Positions 1-13,599 of a stretch of 64,000 nt of DNA are shown in pieces; position 1 is the stretch's first letter, and each line of letters begins with the position of its first letter. Position numbers and translations under genes: made by a program. This DNA comes from Mastigias papua (Eukaryota; Cnidaria; Scyphozoa; Rhizostomeae; Mastigiidae). The notes under the pieces were generated by a model. The model was not told where the DNA came from, ran no database searches, and was given only the letters and a program-made list of their open reading frames with translations. The DNA is taken from assembly GCA_964019165.1 (NCBI GenBank), contig OZ025270.1, positions 2,736,538 to 2,800,537 on the forward strand, in the 5' to 3' direction.

Positions 1-49
1 GAAGAAAATCTAGATATGGAGAGAACAGTATAAGCACCCTGTGACTTAC

Positions 50-984
50 ATTCTTGGGGTGATAGTTTTTCACCAGTTCTCAGCATAATGTGTCTTAGAT
101 CTTTCATATCAATATATCCAGACCCATTACTGTCGTATGCCTGAAAAGCTGCTAAAATCTCATCTTTCCAACTGTTTTGTCTCTTTGATTGAAAATCCAA
201 GAGGATGTCAAGAAGTTCAGGAAAACTTACTTTTGATTTTCCTACAAGTAAATTACACTTGATTCATAAATAAAAGTTGAATGTTGGAAAATAACATGCT
301 GAGGGGTGACAATGGTGCCAAAATTCTCAATCACTTATGAGCTGAAACCAAAACAAGTCAACAGATGTGAACCTTTATGAAATATACATGACAACAAGAG
401 AGCATTAAGGTAGGAGTATGGGGTGCCACATACTCTTAGCAATACTTATGATAATATGTAAAACAACTTTACGGCTCCAAATACCAGTTACCTTTGGTGC
501 AATTTGAAATAGAAATTACTAAGTAATATATAAAACAACTTGACTCTGAAAATATAAATACCTAATTTGGATGAAATTTGGCTCATATCCATTTGTGTAG
601 GGCATTGCTCTAGAGATCTCAGAACAAGCTTCAACTGTTCAATTGAAATCAGCCCATCACCATCTCTGTCATACAAGCTAAAGCACTCCTTATACTCTGA
701 AAAATAAAACAATTTGTAAAAAATTTTAATCATTCTGAAACTGCTACTTCAAAATGAAACATTATTATTACCAGTGAAAGTAGAAATCCCATTCTCAATC
801 GTTCATGGTACTCATGCTGCACAAGCTTGGTAATTCAATTGGAACTCAGTTCCCAATACTTTATTGATGGGGTTCCTTACTAAGTCCACTATTGTACAAG
901 AAAGCAAGTCAAAACATCGAAGCTGATGGTGACAAAACACACTACATGGCTACCTTCAATTTCTTCAGGGCTGAAGTGCTCGGC
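50..984 (-). CDS. CALML4: CALML4-like EF-hand protein, 5' part of gene (three exons)
   Basis: Three minus-strand exons join in phase: 984-954, 696-562 and 241-50. The first reads EHFSPEEIE and joins EYKECFSLYD, which matches the start of calmodulin-like protein 4 (FLSQDQINEYKECFSLYD in the human protein). One complete EF-hand loop is visible (DRDGDGLISIEQ). The next exon gives a helix region (KVSFPELLDILLDFQ), then a second loop (DSNGSGYIDMKDL) followed by GEKLSPQE. The linker between the two is short, and the second hand of an ordinary calmodulin (the expected loop around SSKLGKSKVSF) is degenerate, as it also is in CALML4. Known role in mammals: light chain for brush-border myosin 7B. The role here is inferred. 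The initiator exon was not found in 985-1671. The 3' exon or exons lie left of the window; the last visible exon ends at a GTAAGT donor. An ordinary calmodulin-like protein is the alternative. Confidence 0.8.
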
Positions 985-1671
985 CTAGGAGTAAAACAGT
1001 ACAGAATGAATGTCACTTAAGTAACCTAACAGTAGATGTGTATGTCATGACATAGAGATTATTGGGCTCCTCTGTCACTGTTCATGAATAAAAACCATGG
1101 CATGACCTTGACTGGCTTTCCGATTATTTGATCTGCAAATGCCTAGCAATTAATATTTTATTTACTATGCTTTAATAAAAATTTAAGTTAATTGTGCTAT
1201 CCATCACTACAGGTAGTTAATTTCTGCATATGTCAAGCAAATATGCAAATATCGGTTGAAATACAGCTAGATACACACCATGTCTTAATAAGTTGTGATT
1301 GGCTCTATTCTGAAGTGAGTTACATCCACCTTGGTCCATATAGCTGTTATTTTCATCATTTGGAAAGGGTTACTCATCCATAATTTATCAACTTATAAAC
1401 AAACCACGGATTGAAAACGAGGCTATCAGAAATCCAAACTACACGGTAGCTGTAACAAAACGGAGGGGAACTTGTGTCTTTAGAATAATCCCGTTTTACT
1501 TTTGGAGTTTCGATACTATTTGGAAACAAAAAAGGAATCGGCAACGGTCTTTTACTTGGAGCATTATCTTACATTTATTCTGAGAGAGAATATTTGTTTT
1601 GCCAGGGTCTTTTCGAATCAAGATTTAGAAAGTACGATAGGCCTATTGTCGTTCGTAGGTGAATTGCTAGC
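985..1671. promoter_or_regulatory. Divergent intergenic segment between CALML4-like and IWS1
   Basis: At most 687 bases separate the first identified minus-strand exon of the CALML4-like gene from the IWS1 start codon. The segment must hold the IWS1 5' UTR, the missing first exon of the CALML4-like gene and both promoters, so a shared bidirectional promoter is likely. I see no clear TATA box or CpG-rich core. This is inference from gene spacing. Confidence 0.4.
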
Positions 1672-2425
1672 ATGGCTTCCACAGATGAACAAATGGATAC
1701 AGAGAACATCGAATCCCCTAATTCAGTGGAGGATATCAGCAGTGACAGTGAATCTAGTCCAATTAATATAAATGATGGCACAATAGCCCATAAAGAAATA
1801 AAAAACTGTCGTGACGAAGAAGAGGAAAGTTCCAATGTTGGCAACGGTGACTCGGCTGCACTAATAGCAAACGAACCTGTTAGTAATGTTTCGAATATTG
1901 AGAATTATAACGCCGATACCATAAATGACGACGATAAAGAAGAACTGGATGACGATGATGATCAATCATTAGAAGAAAGAAGAATATTAGATGATAGTGA
2001 CAGTGCAGAACATGAATCTGTTGGTTCCGTTGAGGACAAGGAGATCAATTTCATTGATAACACAAAAAATACAAGTCCAATATCACCACAGCATAGTGAC
2101 TCTGATGGTGAAGACAATGTATCTGATGAGGAAATTTTGGATGATGATGTTGATGCCCCAGTTCCATCGCCTTTTAGTGATATTGGTGATATTGGTGATA
2201 TTTCAGGCCCAGAAAATGCCATGATTAGTGATATACTAAAGGAAACCAGCAATGCAGAGCATATATCACCAGTTTTAGATAGTTTTGCTGAGAATTTGGA
2301 TGCTATGAATGCATCATTACACAATGGTAAGTTGTTGCAGAAAATGGTGAAATGGGAGAGTGGTTCTATATTTTCTATGCATTTATATTACACATTTACA
2401 CACTTACACTCACACCACACTATAC

Positions 2426-2518
<93 letters not shown>

Positions 2519-5500
2519 GCATGCGCATGCATGCACATCAGTTGAACAAGGATAAAAAGAGAAGAAACAAGTATAATGCTGAAGGGCTAGCTATAGAAGG
2601 ACAGAAGGTCAGCAGAGCTTCAGGGTTGATTTCTATTACAGAATATGTATCATATGGTCCAGTTAGAATATGACTAATGTGGCTAGAGTACTTTTTATTT
2701 GGACTACAGTTTCAGTTTTGCTTTCACTTTGATCTAATTTTATCTTTTACCTGTTTATTTTGTGGAGGACTTCCATTATATTATTGTACCTCTCATACAA
2801 CTGAGGAAAATTTTCCTGTTAAAATATTCAACTTATTATGATAAAAATAATGGCAATATTTATAGTAATATTAATAGTAGAGTATAATGATAATTATAGT
2901 ATAATAATATAAGTTATCAATAGAATAATAGCATAAATATATACATAAGATGATGATGTAAATAGTTTTTATCTCTTGAGGATCTATACTTTTTTGAATA
3001 TCTGTTGGCAGACTGGTATTTGACCTAAGATCTATTTTTAACATTTTGCTGACACAGAGGCAGATGATGACCACAGTGATGTTGGAAAACATGGTGATAA
3101 CAGAGAAGGTGTAGGTGATCTTGATGACGGGCTTGATGATGATGATGATGATGATGATAATAAACCTGGCCAGGCTGAGAATGATAGTGAACCACAACCC
3201 TTGGCAGATAATGTAGAACATGAAGATTCTGGAAAAAATGACAAGCCTGTGGAGGCCCAAGAACAGAGGTAATCAAACTGTTCCTTTAATATCCTTTTGT
3301 GACTTTTCCATAATCATTTGAGCAGTTGTTATGTGTCCAAACCAATCCCATATCAAGGGAAACTATGAAAGTGTAACTTTTTACAAGTACAGTTCTATGT
3401 TAGTAATCATATAAGATATATACATCTAGTTTTTCAATGATAAAGTACCATTATAGATTCTGAATAGTTTCTATTTTTCTGTTTGTCAATACCAGTTCCA
3501 TGTGATTTGTCATTTTTCTGTTATTCTGCTCCTAAGACATAAAGAGTAATATGCTGCTTTACATGCTTTTTCAGTTCAAAGGTAAATAAGATGTGTATCA
3601 GTTTATAGTAGTAATAGTAAATATGGTAGGAGAAGAAAGCTTAAATTGCTTGCTATTGAGTGGTCCATTTAATAGATTTGTTCACAATTGCAACTTTATT
3701 TCAGTTACAGATGCCAAAGATGGGTGGAGGGGGCAAGCACCCCTCCTACCTTTTCCTAAAGGCAGCAGAGAGGTCAGAAGTACCCTTCACTGAGGAAACT
3801 AGTTATGATATCTCTTTCATGTTGTGGGATTACAGCAACAATTTCCCCAGAATTAAATCAAGAGGCGTCAATCTTTCTACCCCCTGTACTTATGTGTTGT
3901 CTTCAGTATCCTTTCACTCCTGTAGGCTCCTTTTTCCCACTATTGCTCTGGCATCCCTGATTTCAATTCATATCCAATTTCAGATGTTGTTCTTTAATGT
4001 TTAGTTGCTTGCATATTGTAGAGGTTATGTCGGTGGTCTTATAGCTGACATTTTTGGAGATAGTGATGAAGAAGATGAAGAAGAAGAATTTAAGGTTTAT
4101 CGATCAATTTCTTTTTTGTAAACCTTTCTGTGACTAAAATCCCCTTGTTTTATACAGAAAACTTTCATTGCATTGCTTTGGTAGTATTAGGCTGATTCAC
4201 ACCATATGACACTGCTTCAAAACTTTCCATTTTTGTTGTCTGTTTGGTATCTGTACTTGTTATCATCCCAAAATGCTTGTGGTTGTGCTAACATCAGACA
4301 TGTTACTACCTTAAGGTGTTGGGGTGTTAGACCCCCCCAAGGTGAGGATTCTTTCACCAAATTACCAAGGGTTGATATTTCTGTTGGCAGATTGCTTTAC
4401 TTTTTTGTGATCTAGGAGCCTACGAAGAAGATTTAGGTGCAGCAGCATAGCAGATAGCTCATGAAATCGTTACATGTGCAAACACACAATTTCCTGACAA
4501 ATTTAGCACTTAATAACTATCAGTTTGACCAACAATTCTTCAACCATGAGATCCATGTCCATTTTTGCAGGAAAATTGTAGATCCTACAACCCTCAAACA
4601 GAAATTTCTAGGAGCAACCCTGGCTAGCATCAATGGAAAGTGATTTTAGTCCTGTGAATTTTTTATTTCAAATATGTGCATTATTTGGAACATAACTCAG
4701 TTTAATTGTACCATTTTGTCTTAGGGATTTCATGAAGAAGAATTACAAAGAGAAAGGCGTAAATGTATGCTTGATTTTATGATATCAATCATTTTAACTA
4801 TTTCTTTGTTGTTTTTGTTTTATATAAAGTTGTAATGTACGATTTCTAATATTTTCCTCTTACCTGTTAAATGTTTTTATTGAAAACAATTGTCTGTCAT
4901 CAGTTTTTAATGAACTTAGACATTTCTCTGATAGTATAGCAGGAAAGCCACTCCTTACTCAGCTTGTACACCTTTTTAATTGTTGTGACTCTTTTTGGTA
5001 TGAGTATTCTGGAGATCTTTTTGACACTTGTCACGGCTCCTTGGTCAGTTTTAGGGTTCATTGTAGATGGCTGTCATAAAACGGACAATTATAATAATGA
5101 CATTTATGGACGACTGGTCTGAAGTTGATAATCATTATGACTTTTATGGTACATAAACAAATAAAGACTGATATTTCTATTGATCGTTAACATATTGAAT
5201 GTCTTTTGAAATGCAAAGTAATTATGAAGTATCTGAGGCAATTTAGAAATAGTATGTTTAAAGCACTTTTTGAAATATTGAATCATATCCAATGCCCAAA
5301 CTTTCGCCGGGAGAGGATTCTACAGTTTTAATGCACACTCTGAAAAGGCTCTGCTTCCGCATCTGAATTCTATTCCGATGTAATTACTGAAGAAATTTCA
5401 TAAAAGTTCTGAAATACCACAGGTAGTCTAGTGTAGTACAAGCATTTTTTGCTACCTTTAGGTTGATCTGTAATCCCAGTGGTTGTTGCATACAGATTCA

Positions 5501-8500
5501 TAGTACTCTACGCACGTTTTGTTAATTTATCGCTGTGTTAATACCAATTTTCAGTGTCGGCTCGGCCAGACGTGCTATACGACGAAACAGAAACCAAGGA
5601 TGATAGCAATGAGGATGCAAAAGACAACAGCAGTTTGGCTGTGGAGGAGGAAGCTGATGACGACGAAGAAGAACCTGGAACGCTGCAAGAGCCAGAAGAT
5701 GACGTCGTTAGTGATAAAAAGTCCCAATTTGAGAGAGAGAAGCCAGCGTACGTTTAGCACCTTCCTCGTTGTTGTTATTGTTGAACTTCTTATCTGATCT
5801 TATTGTTTTGAAACCTTATTATATTGTTCTCATTATTTGTCAAAACTGTTTTTGTTGGAAAACTTTATCTAAATCTACTTAAAATCTACTTCCAGAATGA
5901 TTTCTGACTTTGATCTGATGATGAAAAGAAAGAAGCAGGTATGTCCGTGTTTTTATCACGACATAATGTTTAATGTAATTTAACGACATAATGTTTTTTT
6001 ATGTATTTGAGAATTTGCTCAGAAACTGTTGAGAAATAATTTACAGTGGTATTTTATCTTGTTTTTTTGACAGAATTTATGTAAAGCCTGAAAAACATGC
6101 ATGGTTTGGTTTCGTTGATTAATTAGGGTGTCCTTTTTGCCATTTTAGGCCATGGGGCAACGTCGAAGAAGGAAGAGCGTGAGTTTTTGGCTTTGATTCA
6201 AACGCATCACTACAAATCTATTTAGATAATCATTCATTCAATTATCAAACAGAGTTGTTTCTTAGGAATCTTATGGAATGAAAATGTTTGGAATACAGGG
6301 TTGCTTTATTATTTACTTTTTTTGGTTTGTTGATCTGTTGTGTGTTTTTATTGTCTGTCAATATAATGAAAGACAACCTCCTTCAGTTTAAATTTTCGTT
6401 GTAAGCTCAAATTTCCTGTATTCTCTGCAAAGATTAAACATTTCTGCAAGTTGTTTAGATGACAGAAAATGCCACAACTATAAAATAGATGACAAAAAAT
6501 ATCACAGCTATAAAATAGATGACTAAAAATATAACAGCTATAAAATAATGGGCTATTGGTACAGAGGGAGGGGGCTCTCCCCTCGATTAGTTTATCGAGT
6601 GAGAGGGCTTCCCCTTCCTTTTGTAGAAATCACTATTTAAGTCCTTTTTGTCTTCTCTGGAGTGCTTTTCGTCTATTTCGCAGTTGTTATGAAGCATCAC
6701 AGTTAATCTCCTATTGCCCAACTAGCACTGACTCAGTGTTTTGGTCGGTGGGAACACCGGACGAGGGAGTAGCGTGTGTTGTGTGGTAGAGTGTATTGTA
6801 TGTAGTGTCTTAAGTTATTCGTCTTTGTAAAAGTTTTCGATTGAGTGCTGAAAGCTCCCCCTTAAGAAAGTCTTAACTCTCAATTCCCCACCATATATAC
6901 TTGCTTTTATTTGTAAACTACTATTTGATTCTTTTGTTATTTTATAGTATTTTGTAATTATAGTTCTTTTGGAACTTGTGATGATTTTGGAATTTTGAAC
7001 TGAAGTGAAAGAGAACTTACAAAGTTATATCTTTAACCTGGAAGCAGTTCCGTATGAATCTTGATTCCATTATAATAGCAACGACAAGCCACATGACAGA
7101 TAAATGAGAAAGGAACAGCAATTTGTAGATCTTTTATTTTATTTCATTTCATCGACACATCCATGACAACCAGTTAAGACCTAATCAAGTTTTATGACAA
7201 ATCCATTACGACATATTCAAGAGCGTTTCGGGACGAGCTTGTCCTAACATCAGCTATAGATCAGAAATTCATAATAAAGCTGCGTTTTCCACCTGATGAA
7301 TTCTCAGATGATCGTATTGTGTTTGTCGTGATTCATCGTTCCTTTGTTCATAATATGGAATGAAGTGTTTGAAAGTTCGGTTAGTCTTATCTATACCAAA
7401 CCTTTTACAATACATTATTTTTTCATGTCACTTGAAGTACTGACTTATTTTTTAGGACTCTGAGGTTCTAAATGATAGTGATGACATAATTGCTGCTATG
7501 ATTCTGAGCATGCGTGATGCAGTTGAGGTAGTTTGGTGATTTTCATGCAAAGCAAACGCTTGTTTTTAATTTTCTTCAGGGTGTATAAATAATATGAAAA
7601 TAAACCTATCGCAATGAATGTTTTAATGGCCTCTGATCATTATATTATTTTTTGATAGTTATCGGTGTCAAGGAAACTTTGCCTCCAAGTCCTTGATTTG
7701 TACTGAGATAACATAGCAGTTCATATTACATATGCTATTATTAATAAATGATTACAGAAATTACAGCCTAGTTTCTTATCATTGTATGTGTACACACAAG
7801 CAGTTAGTGAAACGTCGTTGTTTTTTATTGAGTGGCGATATGTATATATATATATATTATAGTATGTATTTTTATTGTATGTTTGTATGTTTTTACATAT
7901 CTTTATGTATATATAACTGTTGCAGTATTTTGTGTTTGTAGGAAGACCGAATGTTGAATCAAGCTGGACGTGCAGCTACAAAGAAACTGAAGATGCTGGA
8001 TAGTGTAGTGTCTCACTTACATAAGTTAGTATCCTCACTGTAATTGTCATGTGATACATATTCCCGATTATACGTCTCATTCCGATTATACCTATTGATC
8101 ACCAGAGTGTGCGATTTGGTGTAGTTTGTTGGTAGGTTTGGTCCATTCTGTGTTTATTTAGTACTTAAAAGGTAGCGAAATCTCAAATATCCAACTCGAA
8201 GTGTTCCAGATTTTATGATCCAGGAATTGTTTTTTAGGGCTGATCTACAGAGTAAATTTATAGATGGCGGAGTATTGCCAGTTATGAAGGTATATCTCAT
8301 GTGTTGAATTTCACTTTTTTTGGAGTTTTACCTTCCACTTTTCAGTTCGGTGGCTGGACCTATTTTCCAGCCATTAACTCCACATCGAATTGAGACATCC
8401 TTTGTAATTTGATGTTTTCGTCACCTACTAGATATGCAACTTCAACTTTCGGGCCTAAATCGTTGGAAATAATATTTTGTATAGATATGTTGTAAACTGA

Positions 8501-11500
8501 CCAGTATGTTGCATTTCATTTCCAATATGCAACATGCGAACTATGATAGGCCTGATTTTTCCCGTGGTTCAGTCGTTTTCTCACCAATTTTAATTTTCCC
8601 TGGCCACCTTTGATTAAATTGATACTCAAGTCACAGCACTATCAGGATACTCGCTGCTTAGTGCTTTGTATCTATAGTTTAGTCTTTTTTGAGACATTTT
8701 TGCTGCAATTTGGACGTGCTTATTTTAATTTAGCTAAAGTGTAGATTTTAACACGCCATGGAATACGAAAGCTCTTTTCAAAATGAGTACTTTAAGCGGC
8801 CATTTCGTACACACAAACTTATGTTTTCCAGGAATGGCTTTCTCCGCTTCCAGACAATTCTTTGCCGCACATCATGATAAGGAAACAGTTTCTTCGTCTT
8901 CTTTCTGAGGTAATATTGTTAGTCTTCTTTATTGTCGTTTGGTTTGATTTGAAGTGATTTATTTAGTGATGCATGAATACTAGAAAGACATTTCACTGTT
9001 AGACATTTAATTTCATCTTGAAGTTCTGCGCCGATTGGCGTTGGAGGTCATGCGCCTCCACACTTCTTTGTCTTCATCAATTTTGTTAGCTGGGTTATTG
9101 TTGACTGTACATTCCATCGTGTAATACTGTCTAGCATCTGCCTTTCTTTACCTTTCTTGCCCTCTACGTTTGATGTTGTTATAAGATGGTCCAAATCATG
9201 GTTTCTCATTACGTTTCCAACAAACTTTGCTTGCTGTGTCTTGACCTTAGTTATGAAAGTTAAGTTTCACTAACGTCTTTAAATGCGTGTTTCCAATTGA
9301 ATGACTTACTGATAATCCCCAGCACTCGATTTTTAGACTTGCTGGCGAGTATACTCTTGACCTATATCGCTCCGACCTCCGACTTCCTAACACAAGAACA
9401 AAAAAGTATGGAAATGAGTCTCTTTCGTTTAGGGGAAGCATAATTTGGAACCAACTTCCAGATAAATATAAAATTGCAAAAAATGATGAGGAATTCAAAA
9501 TACAAATCAGAAGCTGGAGGGGAGTTGGATGTACAATAGTCGCCAATAGTCCTGGGACACTTTGCACTTTTTGTATTCAGCATTGAACTTTCATCCCCCT
9601 CTCCCCCTGATACAATGTCGGTTTTTTGGAGAAGTACATGCGATAATGGGAAAATTTCGGGTGCACGCCATTTTCAAGTGTCCCACAAACGAACCAACAT
9701 TGTTCTAGGGGGAAGGGGGGGTGCGTGTTTGTAGCAACTATGACAATATGTAGAGGAAAGTGGTTTTTTATCTGTTTCTTCTAATAAGTCCAAGAAAACA
9801 GCTTTAATAGTTCTTGGCTGAGATTATTTATTGTGAACTACTAATTCTAAAAAGAATAAAGAACGACGATACCACTTGTGTGTACGCACAGATTAGAAGT
9901 ACTTGTGCCTTCTTCTATTTAGCTCTGATCTCAGGTTAAAATTCACTTGCTGACTAACTCGTTTTTGTCATATTTATTTGTATTTTTATTGCAAACTTAC
10001 ATAATTATCTGTGTCAGATGACAAGTGTTAGATTGTGGAATGAAAGCAGTAGCGACGCGTTAGACAGTAGTTAGCTTAGACCCAAACAATGATTTTGACG
10101 TAAGAGGTGGTTGTGCGTAGGAATTTGTGAATGAAGTAATGGTATGAGTTGCTATGGGAGTAAAACAAATTGTGAAAATGAATGATTATGAATGGTTATG
10201 GAAGGAAAAGATACGTATTTGAGGAGAGAGATGCTACACAACCATGCCTGTGGATCAAAATCAGGTTGTTGTTTGCAGTACCATGGCTTTCACTTTCAGA
10301 AATTATGGGCGCGCGATCAACAACTCGGGTGAGCAGATTGGGGCGAAAAATTTAAAGTGAAACAACAGTCAGCTCAATGAAAATCAATATCAAAAGGTTT
10401 CGTTTCGAAAAAGAGTTTTTCAAATGGTTTGGCCTTCTGCTAAACATTGAATCGAAACACTTGGTGCATTCCGGTATCACTGTCATACCTGGGAAATATA
10501 CATCACAGGGCGCGTGATTGGTCACTCCCAAATGAGCTCTTGGGCGCGTGTCTGTGCGTGTGAGCGGTACTACGGCTCCTTTTTAGTTAATATTCTTTTT
10601 CAAATTATCGACTTTCTATTTCCATTAGTTTCCACCACTAAATGCTCGTGCATTGAAAATGAGCGGTATTGGCAGAGCAGTGATGTTGCTATATAAGCAC
10701 CCAAAAGAGACCAGGGAGAACCGTAATCTGGCAGGAAGGATAGTGTGTAAGTAGATATATCTTGATTCGTGTTTAGATTTTCATTGCAATTTAAAAAACT
10801 ACAAACTTTATCATGTTTTTGATTAACCTGTCTTATCCTCTATTTTCTACGGACCATCTTCAACGTGATCTCAGAAGATAATCCTCATAATCTGAGCACA
10901 AAAGCAGGCTTGAGCTTTTGCGTTATCTGTTTGCAATTGTTTTTAAGTGCATTAGCGCGATGACGCTGTTTGCAATTTGAAAAATATTGCATGACGTATG
11001 TAGCCCGGTGGACTCGCCCATCTCCCTGCAGCTCTAATGTTTTGAGTCCTATTTGAGCCATTTTATCCATTGCTGCGCCATTTTATCCATTGTCACTTGA
11101 GCATTTGCTATTAATAAGAGGAGTTAGGTTTATGTAATTTTGCAGCCAAGGTCCATCCCTTTCATAGGTACAGACGTATTACTGAGAAAAAACCAAAATA
11201 CATCGAAACTTCTACCAATTGCACTTCTTTTTGTTAATTTCATTTTTTATTGTATTTTGTTTTTTAGCCTTTTTACCTTTTCAGCCTATTTTGCTTCCGA
11301 CCCTTCCTGGGAAATGCGTGCGATCACAATCACATGCTCTGCTACATTCCTCCTAAACTCCAAAGCGTGCTTTTTATTGCTCGCCTACCGGACTATCCAT
11401 CTGTTTTCATATCAAAACTCAAAATGTGGAAAATATGAGTCCTAGCTTGCATTCAAGTGTAAGAGATGAATTGGCAGTGGAGTGTTTTTATGGTAAAAAC

Positions 11501-13560
11501 CACCCGATAATACTCCACACCCCATAACACTTTTACCCACACACCATTTACTTCTCGATGTCTAGGGGTGCAAAATACCAAACGTGCAATAATTTCTTCC
11601 CAGGAAAGCTTGGTTCTCAAATTCTTCATTCTCAATCTCTGGAATATCCTTATTCCAGTGTCGACTTTAGTTTAATGCTCAGAAATGAGGCTGTATTTTC
11701 AGATATTATTAACCCCTGTTATCTGTATGCCATAAGTTATCTGTATGCCATCTGTTGACTGTATGCCATCTGGGTATTAAAGTTATTTTATGCGGGAATT
11801 TTTGCTGTGGATCCTGAGGTTGTTTGTGATAGGAAGTTATAGTCACGCCATTAGTCTCATAGCACATTTGTTTTCCTATTTTTATGTACGATACTGTAAT
11901 TTTCACATCTGTATCTCCTCATTATAATCTGATTATTTAGCTCAATGGGCACGGCCTATCTTTGGAGTTCAAACGACGTTTAAGGACATCACAAAGGAAG
12001 AAAGAGAAGAGAGAGATAAGTGCAATGCAGCGGAATTCAAAAAGAGGCGGCTAAGGTACTTTTAGTTACTTTTTCATATTATGTGATGTCAGTGTTTATT
12101 CTGTGGTTTATGAGAAAACATTATTTAGTTGTTGTAAGTCTAATTGTTTTTCTATTCTTTGACATTACTGGAAGCATTAGTTCAATTGTTATAATTTCTC
12201 TTTGTCTTTCAATATTTGTTAATCAAACATTGTCTCCTTCATTTATAGTTCCACAGATGATAGCATGAGCAGTGGCCCACAAGAGGATAAAAGGTTTTGC
12301 CACCTGGCTTTGTTTTCTAGATACTGAATTTTATTCACCTCAGAGAGACATTTAAAATTCCCTTTTTTATCAGCTAACGCTGAAATGGTGGAATGGTGAG
12401 ATGATGAGAAAGAGAGGTAGTGAGACGTTGAATGCCCAATAGCACTTTACGTTTTATATCTATAAGTTACCGTAATGAAATCTTTAAATGAAGGCTTACT
12501 AACAGCAGGAGAGATTCTAAACATTTAGAAATGAGCTGATCACAGAAGTTCTTATTCACGATTCCAAACCTATATCTTATTCTGTTGTTTGTACCTGGCT
12601 TTTCAACCAGTTTGAGCAATATAGTGTTAGACTTATGCAAGATATATAAACTAGCTCAGAGTTTTCTTTCTTATTCTTGTATACATTTATTTGAGTGTAC
12701 ACCCGATTGAAGTGACGACGCTGCTCTCTTTGTTGTAACAGACCAAAGAGGCCTGGAGACAAAGGATTTATCGCGAGAGCTCGCGTGCCCAAGCCCTCAA
12801 ACAGAGATTACGTTATCAGGCCAAAATCAGATATAAGCCTTGGAGATATAGGAAGTATGAAGGTAGGCTGGGTCTACGCATTTTAAACTTTAAAGGATAG
12901 CTGTTTGGATATTTTCCTGTATTTTCTTTGCTATTTGCCACTCTTGAGAGAGACGTCAATCAGTCTGGAGTGAATTGCGTACAACTATGTGATAGAAAGA
13001 TATTGCACGAAACATGGGAGATGATCATTGTCTACTTTGTATTGGGAGACTGCAATCGTTTTACTCCTATTTTGGATCATTCATATCCTATTTAAATACT
13101 AGAAGTATCTTAAAGGCTGCTCATGGGACATTCAATCGATCTGTTTCTATAATAGTTAGGGTAGGGTGCTGACGGTCCTTGTTATTGGCTCAAAGCCTGT
13201 CATATACGCCTTTGATTGGTTCAAAGCCTATCATAACCACCTGTAATTGGCTCAAAGCTTATCATAAGCACATGTGATTGGCTCAAAGCCTATCATAACC
13301 ACCTTTGGTTGGCTCAAAGCCTATCATATCCACCTTTGATTGGCTCAAAGCCTATCATAACCACCTTTGATTGGCTCAAAATCAATCATAACCACCTTTG
13401 ATTGGATCTAAGTCAGATGCTAATAAAGCTATTCTATGACGGGAGTTACAAGAGGTACACTGAAGTTAACATTGAAAGGGGCTATCTGCTAGCGGACCAT
13501 CCCGACCTCCTGTGTTAGATCATAAATCACTTGCTTGTTTGAGCACGTAGCTGGCCATAG

Positions 13561-13599
<39 letters not shown>

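Noticed and set aside
2352..2673. Extension of IWS1 exon 1 through the CA repeat as His-Thr repeats
   Set aside because: A good GT donor after 2326 joins in phase to exon 2 at 3058, which continues the acidic IWS1 sequence.
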